64,000 nt of DNA, from positions 1,798,001 to 1,862,000 of the forward strand of contig NZ_JAWJZH010000001.1 of assembly GCF_033063295.1 (NCBI RefSeq). Reading direction: 5' to 3'. The DNA is from Nitrosomonas sp. Is35. Lineage in GTDB: Bacteria; Pseudomonadota; Gammaproteobacteria; Burkholderiales; Nitrosomonadaceae. This document shows positions 9,725 to 20,287 of the stretch, piece by piece; the stretch's first letter is position 1, and every line of letters starts with the position of its first letter. Under the pieces are notes generated by a model. The model searched no databases. It had not been told where the DNA came from and was given only the letters and a program-made list of their open reading frames with translations. A program made the position numbers and the translations under genes.

Positions 9725-10936
9725 CTAAATATAATTAAATAGAGACAGTCCGGAAATTTTGATGTACGACTGCTGTGCAGCTTGAAGATAAAGCTGCTGC
9801 CGCTGCAAATCAGACGTTGCTTGCGCAAAGTCAACATCTTGCAGTTGTGAAAGCATTTGCTCAAATTGAATATTTTGATCACTGCCAACACTTTCCAAAG
9901 TATCGATCTCTTGCAGCCGCGCTCCGATAGAAGCTTGTTTCGACAGCACATGTTCCAAACTGTTATTAATATTTTGTAATGTTGATTTCAAATTGTTCGC
10001 CAGCCGGGTACCGCCAGGTTGTCCGCTAGACGGCGTTTCCAATGCAGTAATCAAGTCTCCCACTGTTTTGAAAATGCTTTGATTGTTACTTGGGGACACT
10101 GTAAATATATCTCCATTAGCCGGATTTCCTTTAATACTCAATTGCATTCCATCAAAACTGACTGTACTGTTGCTTACATAAGGATTAGCCGATGAAACCG
10201 TCGATCCTGTTGTGGTGTTAACGATATCGTAGGTTGTAACACCAGTTGCAGACACAGCAAACGTAATCTCATAATTACCACCGGTAAGGCTCGAAGGAGT
10301 TATCACCGATCCCCCATCAATCACACCGCTCCCCATATTTGACGAACTAGCGGCGGTAGCGAAAACACCGTTTCCGTTCTTGATGCGTTCAAAAACATCC
10401 GTGCCGGAATCACTGACTGCCAATTGACGTGCAGGACCCACTTGGTTTAAGCGTTGCCCTTGATCTCCCACGTACTGCACAGTTAATCCTGTCTGCGCAA
10501 AAGGTTTGGTATTAGCTTGAAATCCTGAGAATAAAAATTGCCCTTTCTCATCGGTTGTATTGGCTAAACCAACGAGTGACTCCAGTTTACTGCGCAATTC
10601 AGTAGCAAGTGTTTTTCTGTCCGCATCAGTCAGTGTCGCATTCCCCGCATACACGGTTGAGCTGTGCACATCCTGCAGGATTCCGTTCACTTGCCGCAGC
10701 ACATTTTCTTCCAGTTGAAGCGAAGAGCCCGCACTGGATCGATTCACCGAATATTGCTCATTGAGTGCTGCTGATTGAGAAATATTTAATACTTGCGCAG
10801 CCGAGATTGGATCATCCGAGGGCGTTAAAATTCGCCGTCCGGTAGACAATTGTTGTTGTGTATTAATCAGTTTCTCTTGCTGCTGGAGCATTAAATTAGT
10901 TCCAGTTTCGTAAATTGTACCTGTACTAACTCGCAT
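9725..10936 (-). CDS. flgL: flagellar hook-filament junction protein FlgL
   Basis: The 403-residue protein is the second of the two junction proteins between hook and filament. The N-terminal helix (MRVSTGTIYETGTNLMLQQQ) and the flagellin-like C-terminal coiled region (LSQLQDVDFAQATSDLQRQQ) form the terminal core; the middle is a variable beta-rich domain. It is the last gene of the minus-strand flg cluster, directly after flgK, 24 bases downstream. Its end faces purD with a six-base gap. Confidence 0.93.
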   Translation of the reverse strand: MRVSTGTIYETGTNLMLQQQEKLINTQQQLSTGRRILTPSDDPISAAQVLNISQSAALNEQYSVNRSSAGSSLQLEENVLRQVNGILQDVHSSTVYAGNATLTDADRKTLATELRSKLESLVGLANTTDEKGQFLFSGFQANTKPFAQTGLTVQYVGDQGQRLNQVGPARQLAVSDSGTDVFERIKNGNGVFATAASSSNMGSGVIDGGSVITPSSLTGGNYEITFAVSATGVTTYDIVNTTTGSTVSSANPYVSNSTVSFDGMQLSIKGNPANGDIFTVSPSNNQSIFKTVGDLITALETPSSGQPGGTRLANNLKSTLQNINNSLEHVLSKQASIGARLQEIDTLESVGSDQNIQFEQMLSQLQDVDFAQATSDLQRQQLYLQAAQQSYIKISGLSLFNYI

Positions 10937-10960
10937 ATCAAGTTACCTCTATTCTATTTT

Positions 10961-12859
10961 TCAACCGAAACGAAGAATTGAGTCAAATAAAGTACTGCTC
11001 ATTTCAATAATTTTGCTGGAAGCTTGATAAGCCTGCTGGAAACGCAGCAAATTCGCAGCTTCTTCGTCTAGATTCACACCGGATACCGATTGAATGGATT
11101 GTTGAGTTTGTGCCAGCAAATTGGCTTGCGCTTTACTCGTTACCGCCAACTCACGTGTTTTGTTACCAACCTGACTGACAAGCTGCCCGTAAGCAGTCTG
11201 GTAATTGGCTGTGCCATTCTCCAGCGTATTCGTTGCTTGCAATGCGCCCAGCAACAACATATTGCGATTGTCGGCAACACCGTTATTATTAGGGGTGACA
11301 GTAAAAACATCTCCGGCAGCAGGACTACCGCTAATTTGAAATGTGTAGCCATTGAAACTGATATCCGTACCCGCTGTATACGTCTGATTTGTCGCAGGTA
11401 ATCCAATCCCTGTCCCTGTGACATCAAATTTAGAAGGCGAGCTAAATGTAATTGTAAGAGGTTGTTGCAGATCAGTGTTCAATGGCAATGGATTTACAGT
11501 CCCAGCACTGATAGTGCCAGTACCTTTATTGGTTGATGCGGCACTGGTCCGGTTTAGACTTGCCGCAGCTATCTTAGTTGTGTCATTAATATTGACCGCA
11601 ATATCCTTTGCGCCATTGATCGTAGGTTGGATGCGGAATCTCTCACTCGCCAGCATGGTGGCGCTTGTCACCGATATGCCATCCAGTGTTAGCGGCAAAC
11701 TGCTCGATGGTGTAGCCGATACGTTATCGGATAATCTGGTCAACGTATAGTTTGTTCCATCATAGGAAAGCTCGTAATCACTGGTTGTCAACGCACTATA
11801 ATCAGTAATCGCCATCGAGATGTTGGATGTCAAACTATTAGTCGATGCAGAGATTACGTTAGGTGCAGGTAACGTGAAAAAATTCGTTCCCATAGCGCCA
11901 TTCAAGTCCATACCGAGTTGATGTTGTGCATTGAAAGTTTGCGCCAAGGTGAGTGCGACTCTCCCAAGCGAATTTTGTGCATTATCAAGCGTATTACTGC
12001 GAAAAGAAAAAATACCGCCTAAGGTACCACCGGTGATCTGATTCTCGGGAAGCTGAATTGTGCTGTTACCATTAACCAGCCCAATCGTTAAATTATTCGG
12101 ACTATCCGGTGTTTTAATCGCTTCCAAGGAAAGGGTTTGCGCACCAACCACCAACGCCTGCCCATTCCCGATATATACATTCATCGTACCATCGCTTTGA
12201 CGCACCGTATCGGTATTAACCAATTTATTCAATTGATTAATAAGTTCATCGCGTTGATCCAGCATATCGTTAGCAGGCTGCCCTCCGGCTGAACCTTCCG
12301 CCCATATTATCTGCTTATTGATCTCTCCAATTTGCTTGGCCAGTGAATTGATATGAACGACCGTGCTGCTGACTTGTGTATTTATCCCTTCCCTTATTTG
12401 CGACATGCGTTGATCCATACTATGAAAACGTGCAACTAAGGCATCAGCATTGCTCAGCATCGATTGTCGCGAGGGAATGACGCCGGGATTTGTGGCAACA
12501 TCGTGGATGGCACTGAAAAAATTTTGCAATGTGGGTGAAAGTCCCGATGTAGCCTCGGCAAACATGTTGTCCAGCTGCTTTATCTCAGTATAGTTACTGT
12601 CAAGTGACTGGCTCTGTGTTTGTATCTGTAGTGACTGGGTAGTAAGAAATTGACTGTATATCCGTTGCACTGTAGAAGAATGAACGCCGCGCCCGATAAA
12701 CCCTGCACCACCAGATTGCGGTGTATTTGTGCTGAGCAAGACTTGCTGACGATTAAAACCAGGCGTGCCAGCATTGCTAATATTATGACTGGCCGTCAAT
12801 AATTGGTTTTGTGCAGTTGCTAAACCAGTAACTGCGATATCAAGAATTCCATTTCCCAT
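10961..12859 (-). CDS. flgK: flagellar hook-associated protein FlgK
   Basis: The 632-residue protein forms the first junction ring on the hook. The N-terminus contains the axial-protein signature SHNISNAGTPGFNRQ, and the C-terminus ends in the conserved heptad region VNLDEEAANLLRFQQAYQAS. The central part is variable and rich in Thr, Ser and Asn, as expected for surface-exposed domains. It lies between flgJ and flgL in the standard order and is exported by the flagellar type III system. Confidence 0.95.
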   Translation of the reverse strand: MGNGILDIAVTGLATAQNQLLTASHNISNAGTPGFNRQQVLLSTNTPQSGGAGFIGRGVHSSTVQRIYSQFLTTQSLQIQTQSQSLDSNYTEIKQLDNMFAEATSGLSPTLQNFFSAIHDVATNPGVIPSRQSMLSNADALVARFHSMDQRMSQIREGINTQVSSTVVHINSLAKQIGEINKQIIWAEGSAGGQPANDMLDQRDELINQLNKLVNTDTVRQSDGTMNVYIGNGQALVVGAQTLSLEAIKTPDSPNNLTIGLVNGNSTIQLPENQITGGTLGGIFSFRSNTLDNAQNSLGRVALTLAQTFNAQHQLGMDLNGAMGTNFFTLPAPNVISASTNSLTSNISMAITDYSALTTSDYELSYDGTNYTLTRLSDNVSATPSSSLPLTLDGISVTSATMLASERFRIQPTINGAKDIAVNINDTTKIAAASLNRTSAASTNKGTGTISAGTVNPLPLNTDLQQPLTITFSSPSKFDVTGTGIGLPATNQTYTAGTDISFNGYTFQISGSPAAGDVFTVTPNNNGVADNRNMLLLGALQATNTLENGTANYQTAYGQLVSQVGNKTRELAVTSKAQANLLAQTQQSIQSVSGVNLDEEAANLLRFQQAYQASSKIIEMSSTLFDSILRFG

Positions 12860-12942
12860 AATGTTCTTTCAGTTCTTGATCTTAAAAAATATATAATGGC
12901 AATATCGGCACGCTGACTGAAGAATTAAAGAAAAATTCCGCA

Positions 12943-13950
12943 TTAGATAAATTCGCGATTTTGCAATTTCTCACTATTCAAAATACGCATTAATTTCTCA
13001 GCGTACATAGGATCAGTAGCATACCCAGCGCGTTGAAGGCCATTAGCAAAAGTCGCGGCATCCGTCGAATTCAATACTTTAGCGTAGCGCGGATTATCCA
13101 TAAGCAACTTGGCATAATCATTGAATCCCTCTGCATACGAGCTATAAGCACGAAATTTTTCAATCGCTTTCTGTGGCACACCATTGATATATTCAGTCGT
13201 TGTTTTTTCCACAACGTCCCCTTTCCAATTAGCACCGGCCTTGATGCCAAAAAGATTATGAGTTGGACTATTATCCGCATGACGAATCTCATGTTTCCCC
13301 CATCCACTTTCCAGTGCAGCTTGTGCCAACATGAAATTAGGTGGAATACCGGTTGATTCGGATGCGATTTTGGCATGCGGTAAAAGTTTATCGATAAAAT
13401 TTCCCGATTGACTGGGTGCGCTTTTCTTCTGAACATCCGTCTGAATCGGTGCAGTGAATCCCTCAATTGCAGAATCGATTTTTCCTGCTGGCATCACCAC
13501 ATTGGACGACGTCTGATGGACTGACCACAGCTGTCCTGATTGATCATTCGGGTGCATACCCTCAACTAATGGCGCTTGCTGAATGGAATTAATCGCTGAC
13601 AAAATGGTATTTGTTTGGCCGATTGAAGTCTGTGGTTCGATCGATTTATTATTTCGGGATAATTGCTGAACCATCATGTCAGCAATACCAATCCCTTTGG
13701 TGGATATCTTTTGTGCAAGCTGTTGATCATGCATCTGGGTAAAAAACTGCGTTTGCTGGCTATCAAATATTCCATCCTTAGGTGTCGCCTCGCGCATGCT
13801 TTTAAGCAGCATGTTCATAAATAATGCTTCAAACTGCTGCGCAACTTTTTGTAACGCTTCGTCTGGATTTTTTTTGGCCATTAAATGCAAGTCATCAACA
13901 CTTTTGGCATCAACGGCAAGTTTGCTTGAGATATCCGGTGAAATAACCAT
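12943..13950 (-). CDS. flgJ: flagellar rod assembly protein/muramidase FlgJ
   Basis: The 335-residue protein has the two-domain form found in beta- and gammaproteobacteria. Residues about 25-100 are the rod-binding domain (VAQQFEALFMNMLLKSMREA). After a low-complexity linker, residues about 185-335 form a GH73 peptidoglycan hydrolase domain with the catalytic-glutamate segment AQAALESGWGKHEI (glutamate 214). It opens the cell wall for the rod and caps rod growth. It follows flgI after 17 bases. Confidence 0.94.
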   Translation of the reverse strand: MVISPDISSKLAVDAKSVDDLHLMAKKNPDEALQKVAQQFEALFMNMLLKSMREATPKDGIFDSQQTQFFTQMHDQQLAQKISTKGIGIADMMVQQLSRNNKSIEPQTSIGQTNTILSAINSIQQAPLVEGMHPNDQSGQLWSVHQTSSNVVMPAGKIDSAIEGFTAPIQTDVQKKSAPSQSGNFIDKLLPHAKIASESTGIPPNFMLAQAALESGWGKHEIRHADNSPTHNLFGIKAGANWKGDVVEKTTTEYINGVPQKAIEKFRAYSSYAEGFNDYAKLLMDNPRYAKVLNSTDAATFANGLQRAGYATDPMYAEKLMRILNSEKLQNREFI

Positions 13951-13967
13951 TCTTAATATCCAGTAAG

Positions 13968-15077
13968 TTAAATAATTTCCAAATCCGCGCGTAGTGAACC
14001 GGCAGCTTTCAGCGCCTGCAGAATCGATAACAAATCCTGAGTGGTAGCACCGATCGCCGTTAAAGCTTTCACAACTTCACCAAGATCTGCTCCATTCGGC
14101 AATAACATTAAATTTCCTTCATCGGTACGGATTTCGACCTGCGATCGTTGTGTGACCACTGTTTCACCGCGCTGTGCGAAGGAGCCGGGCTGACTGATCA
14201 CCGGTTCTGTATTGATGATTATGGATAGATTGCCATGCGCAACCGCACTTGATTCAAGCGTTACCGCCTGATTCATGACTACTGAGCCGGTACGTGAATT
14301 AACAATTACTTTTGCTGATGCTCTCGCCGGTTTGACATCCAGACTTTCAATCTGAGAAATAAACATAATGCGCTGGCTATTGTCTACCGGCGCTTTCACC
14401 TGCACTACCCGGCCATCCACGGCGGATGCGGCTGTAGGATAAAGTCCATTGATCGCATCAACAATACGGTTTACTGTCGTGAAATCCGTTGTATTCAGCT
14501 CAAGATTGATAAAATCGCCCTGCCCAACTGTCGTTGGAATCTCACGCTCTACGATACCGCCACTCGTGACACGTCCGACACTGAGATGATTCACCTGCAC
14601 ACTGCTGCCGCCCGCTGCGGCTCCGATACCGCCGACCAGAATATTTCCTTGAGCCATGGCATATACTTGATTGTCTGCTCCTTTCAAGGGAGTCAGCAAC
14701 AGTGTTCCACCCCTTAAGCTTTTGGCGTTGCCCATGGAAGAAACCGTGATATCGATATGTTGACCGGGTTTGGCAAATGCCGGCATGGTCGCTGTCACCA
14801 TGACAGCGGCAACATTACGTAATTGCAGGTTAGTGCCGGGCGGCAGATTAACGCCTAATTGGCCCAGCATATTGATGACACTCTGAACCGTGAATGGCGT
14901 TTGCGTTGTCATATCACCACTGCCATCCAAACCTACTACCAATCCATACCCGATCAATTGATTGTTGCGAACACCTTGAATCGATGCCAAATCCTTGATG
15001 CGATCCGCCACGCTGATACCCGGCAGCAGCAAAATCAGCGCAAGCAAAGAAAGAATAATGATGTTTCTAATTTTCAT
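13968..15077 (-). CDS. flgI: flagellar P-ring protein FlgI
   Basis: The 369-residue periplasmic protein makes the peptidoglycan ring around the flagellar rod. It has a cleavable signal peptide (IIILSLLALILLLPGISVA) followed by the family start DRIKDLASIQGVRNNQLIGY. The sequence and length match FlgI throughout, including the AIGATTQDLLSILQALKAAG C-terminal region. It lies between flgH and flgJ in the conserved order. Confidence 0.96.
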   Translation of the reverse strand: MKIRNIIILSLLALILLLPGISVADRIKDLASIQGVRNNQLIGYGLVVGLDGSGDMTTQTPFTVQSVINMLGQLGVNLPPGTNLQLRNVAAVMVTATMPAFAKPGQHIDITVSSMGNAKSLRGGTLLLTPLKGADNQVYAMAQGNILVGGIGAAAGGSSVQVNHLSVGRVTSGGIVEREIPTTVGQGDFINLELNTTDFTTVNRIVDAINGLYPTAASAVDGRVVQVKAPVDNSQRIMFISQIESLDVKPARASAKVIVNSRTGSVVMNQAVTLESSAVAHGNLSIIINTEPVISQPGSFAQRGETVVTQRSQVEIRTDEGNLMLLPNGADLGEVVKALTAIGATTQDLLSILQALKAAGSLRADLEII

Positions 15078-15128
15078 AATCTTAAATACCGACTTCTGAA
15101 GTATTCATCAATTTGAGCAATATCCTGC

Positions 15129-15824
15129 TTAGAAAGGCGTAATCGAAAGAAAGAAGCGCGACAACCACCCCATCGTTTGCGCTTCGTCAATATAGCCATT
15201 ACTTCGATATTCAACACGCGCATCAGCAATTTGTGTTGAAGAAATCGTATTTCCCATGATGTGAGTCGGATTCACAATTCCGGACAATCGGATAAATTCC
15301 TGCCCTTGGTTGATACCGATCTGTTTCTCACCGCTCACGACCAGATTTCCATTCGGTAGCGCTTCGATGACTGTTACAGTAATGGTTCCTCTAAAATTAT
15401 TTTTACTTGAGCTTTCACCGCTGCCATCAAATTTATTATTCGATTTAGCTTCAACCGTTGCGTGTTTCTTTAATAAACTTAACGGAATCCCCAGCAAGCT
15501 CGGCACGGAAAAATCAATGCTGCCAGAGCGGCTTGCGTTACTTCCAGAGCTCTTACTGGCGTTGGTTGTTTCGTTTAAAGTGACGATAATCGTATCGCCA
15601 ATACTCCGCGCACGCCGGTCTTCGAATAACGGTGTATAGCGCACCCCGCCTGTGGTGCTGTGAACCATTTGCAAAATTGCGCCATTGGGTTGAGCCACTG
15701 CGGCTGCATGTTGCGGAGCACGTAATGTATTGGGCTGGTAAGTCGTGGTAGAAGGTGTCATAGCACAACCGGTTACAAGTGTGCCAAGCACCAACATGAA
15801 AAAATACCGGTTAAAATTGTCCAT
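15129..15824 (-). CDS. flgH: flagellar L-ring lipoprotein FlgH
   Basis: The 231-residue lipoprotein forms the outer-membrane ring of the basal body. From ATG 15824 the protein begins with a lipoprotein signal whose lipobox LVTGC places the lipidated cysteine at residue 20, and a GGGGG-rich ribosome binding site precedes it. A longer form would start at 15854, inside the flgG stop codon (ATGA), adding ten residues; I prefer the shorter start because of the signal peptide length. Family segments [19 protein letters not shown] and [20 protein letters not shown] support the call. Confidence 0.92.
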   Translation of the reverse strand: MDNFNRYFFMLVLGTLVTGCAMTPSTTTYQPNTLRAPQHAAAVAQPNGAILQMVHSTTGGVRYTPLFEDRRARSIGDTIIVTLNETTNASKSSGSNASRSGSIDFSVPSLLGIPLSLLKKHATVEAKSNNKFDGSGESSSKNNFRGTITVTVIEALPNGNLVVSGEKQIGINQGQEFIRLSGIVNPTHIMGNTISSTQIADARVEYRSNGYIDEAQTMGWLSRFFLSITPF

Positions 15825-15850
15825 CACACTACCCCCGATAACCCGATCAA

Positions 15851-16633
15851 TCATAGCTGCGCCAATCGTTGCAACATTTGGTCCGAAGTTTCGATTGATT
15901 TGGAATTCATTTCATAGGCGCGCTGGGTCTGAATCATATTCACCAGCTCTTCCACGACGTTTACATTTGAAGTTTCTACAAAATTCTGTTCCAGCAACCC
16001 CAATCCGTTGGTACCCGGTGCATTCTGATTGGGAGCGCCGCTCGATGCGGTTTCCTGATACAAATTCTCACCCATCTTTAACAATCCGCCTTGATTAACG
16101 AAGCTTGCCAATTGAATATTGCCGACTTGAATGGGCGCGACCGCCCCCGGAACTGTTGCGGTTACCGTACCATCGCGCGCTATCGTGATACCCAGCGCAT
16201 TCGGTGGAACGGTAATCGCAGGTTGAACAGCATAACCGCTGGAAGTCACAAGCTGGCCATTCAGATCGGATTGAAATGCTCCATCGCGGGTATAAGCCGT
16301 TGTACCATCCGGTAGCAAAACCTGAAAAAAACCCACTCCCCGTATGGCGACATCACGTTGGTTCTCGGTTTGTTGCAATCCACCCTGAGTAAATATACTT
16401 TCGGTAGAAACCGGCTTTACACCCGTTCCTAACTGCAACCCGGATGGTAATTGCGTTTGTTGCGATGATTGAGCGCCGGGCTGACGTATCGTTTGGTACA
16501 GCAGGTCCTCAAAAACAGCACGGGCCCGTTTAAATCCATTGGTGCTGACGTTCGCTAAGTTATTAGAAATCACATCCATCTTGGTTTGTTGCGCATCAAG
16601 CCCTGTTTTAGCAATCCATAACGAACGTATCAT
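15851..16633 (-). CDS. flgG: flagellar distal rod protein FlgG
   Basis: The 260-residue axial protein forms the distal rod. It starts with the motif [20 protein letters not shown] and has the rod/hook signature [15 protein letters not shown]. The conserved C-terminal helix [20 protein letters not shown] is present. It sits between flgF and flgH and overlaps a possible upstream start of flgH by four bases. Confidence 0.96.
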   Translation of the reverse strand: MIRSLWIAKTGLDAQQTKMDVISNNLANVSTNGFKRARAVFEDLLYQTIRQPGAQSSQQTQLPSGLQLGTGVKPVSTESIFTQGGLQQTENQRDVAIRGVGFFQVLLPDGTTAYTRDGAFQSDLNGQLVTSSGYAVQPAITVPPNALGITIARDGTVTATVPGAVAPIQVGNIQLASFVNQGGLLKMGENLYQETASSGAPNQNAPGTNGLGLLEQNFVETSNVNVVEELVNMIQTQRAYEMNSKSIETSDQMLQRLAQL

Positions 16634-16663
16634 ATGATTTACCTATTAAAATTTATTATCGAA

Positions 16664-17407
16664 TTAGACTCTTACTAGCATTATTTCGCTGGCTTTCTGA
16701 GCATTATTCTGCGCGTTATCCAGCATTTTCATTTGCATATCAAATTGCCTGGCCAGATCGATCATGTTGACCATTTCATGCACCACATTCACGTTGCTCT
16801 CTTCCAATGTGCCATCGACCAGCTTAACTCTGGCATCAACAGGTGCCTCACCGCCATCCTTGAGCCGGAACAAGCCATCCGTGCCCTTTACAAGCTTATC
16901 TTCCGGAGGATTTACCAGCTTGATCCGGCCTACTTGCGCTACGGTATTGGGTTGAGGCGTAATCGGCACAGATGAGACGGTTCCATCAACACCGATCGTG
17001 ATGCGAGTGTCGGGTGGTAGAGTAATAATGCCAGTATCGCCTTTCACTTTATGTCCGCCATTTGTCTGCAGAATGCCATTGGGACTGACTTGCAAGCTGC
17101 CATTACGCGTATAAGCTTCCTTGCCATCATCCAATTGAATCGCAATCCATCCGGAACCACGAACCGCAACATCAAGATCACGGCCGGTAGTTTGCATTGC
17201 ACCGGGGGTAAAATCGGCGCCGGTTGTTGAATCAACGACAAAAGCGCGTGTAGGCAGGCCATCACCGTATACCGGCACTGCGCGAAATGCATTGCTTTCA
17301 GCGCGATACCCCGTCGTTGATGCGTTAGCAAGATTCTGAGCAACGGTCGCTTTCTGATTCAGCGTATGGTTGGCTCCGGTCATTGATGTATAAATCAGTC
17401 GATCCAT
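16664..17407 (-). CDS. flgF: flagellar proximal rod protein FlgF
   Basis: The 247-residue rod protein starts MDRLIYTSMTGANHTLNQ and has the axial-protein signature VAQNLANASTTGYRAE, with the C-terminal EESNVNVVHEMVNMIDLARQ helix. Length and order (between flgE and flgG) fit FlgF. The ribosome binding site is weak, which suggests coupling to upstream translation. Confidence 0.94.
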   Translation of the reverse strand: MDRLIYTSMTGANHTLNQKATVAQNLANASTTGYRAESNAFRAVPVYGDGLPTRAFVVDSTTGADFTPGAMQTTGRDLDVAVRGSGWIAIQLDDGKEAYTRNGSLQVSPNGILQTNGGHKVKGDTGIITLPPDTRITIGVDGTVSSVPITPQPNTVAQVGRIKLVNPPEDKLVKGTDGLFRLKDGGEAPVDARVKLVDGTLEESNVNVVHEMVNMIDLARQFDMQMKMLDNAQNNAQKASEIMLVRV

Positions 17408-17456
17408 TTTCTACTCAATCCCAATAAGAATCTGTTTTTTATGAATGAAAGACAGG

Positions 17457-18734
17457 TTAAATTTGAGTAATTGTCTGAATAATCTGGTCTTGTGTCTCAA
17501 TTTGTTTAGCACTGGCTTGATACAAGCGTTGCGCTTGAATCATTTTCACCAATTCCGCTGTCAAATCAACATTTGAATCTTCAACGGCGTTGGATTGAAG
17601 CACACCGAGATTTCCGGTTTTAGGAGGTCCAATCAAAGGTTCGCCTGAACCAGGAGTTTCTGCCCAGTGACCATCTCCGACTGGAACCAAACCTTGTGGA
17701 TTTACAAAATTGGCGAGCACAATTTGCCCTAATGTTTTCGTTTGCCCGCTGCTATAATTTCCAAGAATCACGCCATCAGCGCTAATCGTAAAGCCTGACA
17801 TACGGCCGGAAGTATATCCATCCTGGGTAATTGCATTTACACCGAAATCAGAGCCAAATTGTGTGGCAGTTGACATATCGAGACGGACGGTTTGCGGTGT
17901 TGTTGCGCCAAGCCCTGGATTAATGGCACTAAAATCTATCGCTAAGTCCAGTGGACCAGCAGGAAGAGCTGCAATACTCTGTAATTTTCCATCCCCGTCA
18001 AATACCATCGGCTGTGAAGTACTTCCCCCTATCTTGACACCAACAGGTACCCCGGCAGAATCTACTTTACCGTCTACAGTGGCAAAAACAGTCCAAGTAT
18101 TGGGTGTTGCAGCCGCTTTCTGAAAATATATAGACAAAACATGTGAATTTCCAAGACTATCCACTACTGTTCCTGAAGTTGGGCTGGTATAAGTTTTTGG
18201 ATTGGTCGCATTAAAAGCGGTAGTAATGGCGGGTTTCCGTGCATCCAAATTAAACCCCAGATCAAATGTGGTGGTTGCTTTAGGCGGAAGATCGGAAGTA
18301 CCGAATTTTAAATTTGCCGGGACGCCGCTCGCTTTAATATCACCATTCACATCAGCCATAAAGCCCGTCAAATTGGCACCTGATGCATCGACAATAAAAC
18401 CAGAATCGTCAACATGAAATTGACCGTTCCGGCTGTAATTTACCGTACCGTTATCGCTCATACGGAAAAAACCCTGTCCGTTGATCGCAATGTCCAAAGG
18501 ATTATTGGTCGGTGTAATCGTACCTTGACCAAATTGCTGCGCAATCGAAGATATTTTTGATCCTATCCCTACTTGAGCGGTATCTGTCCCCTCCATGGAA
18601 TTTGCAAAAATATCGGAAAATTGTGCGACAGATTGTTTAAACCCGGCGGTATTCGCATTGGAAATGTTATTACCAATTACATCCAGGTTGGTTGATGCTG
18701 CATTTAATCCACTTAAACCATGCTGAAAAGTCAT
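17457..18734 (-). CDS. flgE: flagellar hook protein FlgE
   Basis: The 425-residue protein polymerises into the hook. It has the N-terminal signature MTFQHGLSGLNAASTNLDVI followed by ISNANTAGFKQ. The C-terminal helix reads SNVDLTAELVKMIQAQRLYQ. The middle (about residues 140-340) is the variable surface domain. A clear AGGAGATT ribosome binding site precedes it. It follows flgD, which caps the growing hook. Confidence 0.95.
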   Translation of the reverse strand: MTFQHGLSGLNAASTNLDVIGNNISNANTAGFKQSVAQFSDIFANSMEGTDTAQVGIGSKISSIAQQFGQGTITPTNNPLDIAINGQGFFRMSDNGTVNYSRNGQFHVDDSGFIVDASGANLTGFMADVNGDIKASGVPANLKFGTSDLPPKATTTFDLGFNLDARKPAITTAFNATNPKTYTSPTSGTVVDSLGNSHVLSIYFQKAAATPNTWTVFATVDGKVDSAGVPVGVKIGGSTSQPMVFDGDGKLQSIAALPAGPLDLAIDFSAINPGLGATTPQTVRLDMSTATQFGSDFGVNAITQDGYTSGRMSGFTISADGVILGNYSSGQTKTLGQIVLANFVNPQGLVPVGDGHWAETPGSGEPLIGPPKTGNLGVLQSNAVEDSNVDLTAELVKMIQAQRLYQASAKQIETQDQIIQTITQI

Positions 18735-18746
18735 AATAATCTCCTA

Positions 18747-19415
18747 TCAAAACACCTGTTTAATGTCAGACAAACCAACTAATCCCAATTTATCTCCCAT
18801 ATCGAGGTGCGCACCCCCCTCTCCAGGCATTACACTATTTACCTTTCCAAATGAGAGGGTATCGACTTTAATGTCATTACCGCCTTGTTTCGCGCTTACC
18901 GCAAAGGTATAGTCTCCGTCCACCGCCTGAGTTCCACTATCAGTCTTACCGTCCCAAGCGATCGTGCTGAGTCCTGTCGGTTGCGCGCCAAGCTCAATTG
19001 TGCGAATGGCAATTCCGGCACCATCCAGTATGGTGACTTTTAGCTGATCGACGGGCTGCGCCAATTCAATGCCTGCAATAGCGCCATCCCCATTCAGCTT
19101 GATCGATGTCCCAGGTACGAATGCTTGATGTCCGATCAGTCCCAGCGCTTCAACAGAGCGGTTATCTTCAGCGCTGGTAACCAATTGCTGCAGCGTCGAA
19201 TTGAGCTTATCAATACCCGATACCGTACTGATTTGCGCCAATTGACTGGTAACCTCGGCGTTGTCCAGCGGCTTTAGCGGGTCTTGATTTTTCATTTGCG
19301 TGACTAAAAGCTTTAAAAACCGGTCCTGCGGGTTTTCAGCATCCTTTTTACTATTAATGCCAGTAGTTGCACCCGTTGCGGCTGTTTGTGAACTTGCTTG
19401 CTGAACTGCATCCAT
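18747..19415 (-). CDS. flgD: flagellar hook capping protein FlgD
   Basis: The 222-residue scaffold caps the hook during FlgE assembly. The conserved N-terminal block LLVTQMKNQDPLKPLDNAEV followed by TSQLAQISTVSGIDKLN identifies it. The C-terminal half folds as FlgD Ig/TUDOR-like domains (AIDGDYTF-type and GTQAVDGDYTFAVSA here). It sits in the standard flgC-flgD-flgE order with 11-12 base gaps. Confidence 0.95.
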   Translation of the reverse strand: MDAVQQASSQTAATGATTGINSKKDAENPQDRFLKLLVTQMKNQDPLKPLDNAEVTSQLAQISTVSGIDKLNSTLQQLVTSAEDNRSVEALGLIGHQAFVPGTSIKLNGDGAIAGIELAQPVDQLKVTILDGAGIAIRTIELGAQPTGLSTIAWDGKTDSGTQAVDGDYTFAVSAKQGGNDIKVDTLSFGKVNSVMPGEGGAHLDMGDKLGLVGLSDIKQVF

Positions 19416-19426
19416 TACACGCTCCT

Positions 19427-19831
19427 TTATTGACCAATAGTCAGGGTTTTTTGTAACAAGGATTTGGTGGTATTCATCATATCGACGCTGTTCTGATAGG
19501 AACGCGACGCTGACATCATATTCACCATCTCATCGACAACGTTGACATTCGGCATCGTCACATAGCCGTTTTTATCCGCCAGCGGATGCTTAGGTTCAAA
19601 CAACTGCCGCATGGGCGACGGATCGTGAACGATACCTGCAACTTTAACGCCACTTGCACCATTAGCATCCGCTTGCAAAGTACTGAAAACCACCTGCCTG
19701 CCGCGATAAGGTTCACCGGTCGAACTGGTCACACTATCGGCATTGGAAAGATTACTGGCAACCACATTCAAACGTTGCGATTGTGCAGACATGGCTGAAC
19801 TTGCGATACCAAATACATTAAATAGTGACAT
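19427..19831 (-). CDS. flgC: flagellar proximal rod protein FlgC
   Basis: The 134-residue rod subunit begins MSLFNVFGIASSAMSAQSQR and has the axial signature VVASNLSNADSV. It ends with the conserved PNVNVVDEMVNMMSASRSYQ helix. It starts three bases after flgB and is followed by flgD, so it is part of the same operon. Confidence 0.95.
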   Translation of the reverse strand: MSLFNVFGIASSAMSAQSQRLNVVASNLSNADSVTSSTGEPYRGRQVVFSTLQADANGASGVKVAGIVHDPSPMRQLFEPKHPLADKNGYVTMPNVNVVDEMVNMMSASRSYQNSVDMMNTTKSLLQKTLTIGQ

Positions 19832-19834
19832 TTT

Positions 19835-20245
19835 CTATCTCTCCATCATTGCCGATGTTAAGTTTCTAAATTCATTGTTAATAAATGTAATGCTGGCATC
19901 ATATTTAATGGCATTATCAGCAAATCGAGTCCGTTCCATATCCATATCCACCGTGTTTCCATCCGCGCTGGGTTGCAATGGAACCCGGTATAAAACACTA
20001 TCGCCGAATATTCCTGATGCAGCAGAATTAATATGCATTGATGATGTCGTATTCATAGCTACCTTTTTCAGACTAGGCGTCGATGACAATCTGTCCTGAA
20101 GCATGCTGGCAAAATCGATATCCTTCGCTTTAAAATTTGGCGTATCGGCATTAGCCACATTGCTGGAAAGTAACTCTTGTCTTCCCACTCGCAGACTGAG
20201 GGCGTTGTGGTGATAATTTAATTCTTTATCAAGTTTGTTAATCAT
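19835..20245 (-). CDS. flgB: flagellar proximal rod protein FlgB
   Basis: The 136-residue rod subunit is the first gene of the minus-strand operon. It has the LSSNVANADTPNFKAKDIDF signature of FlgB and the C-terminal region RTRFADNAIKYDASITFINN. The start has a GGCGGT-type ribosome binding site. The divergent flgA lies 213 bases away, and this shared region holds the putative promoter and palindromes listed separately. Confidence 0.94.
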   Translation of the reverse strand: MINKLDKELNYHHNALSLRVGRQELLSSNVANADTPNFKAKDIDFASMLQDRLSSTPSLKKVAMNTTSSMHINSAASGIFGDSVLYRVPLQPSADGNTVDMDMERTRFADNAIKYDASITFINNEFRNLTSAMMER

Positions 20246-20287
20246 CGTCTCTACCGCCTGATTAAAATTATTTTCTATTCATCTATT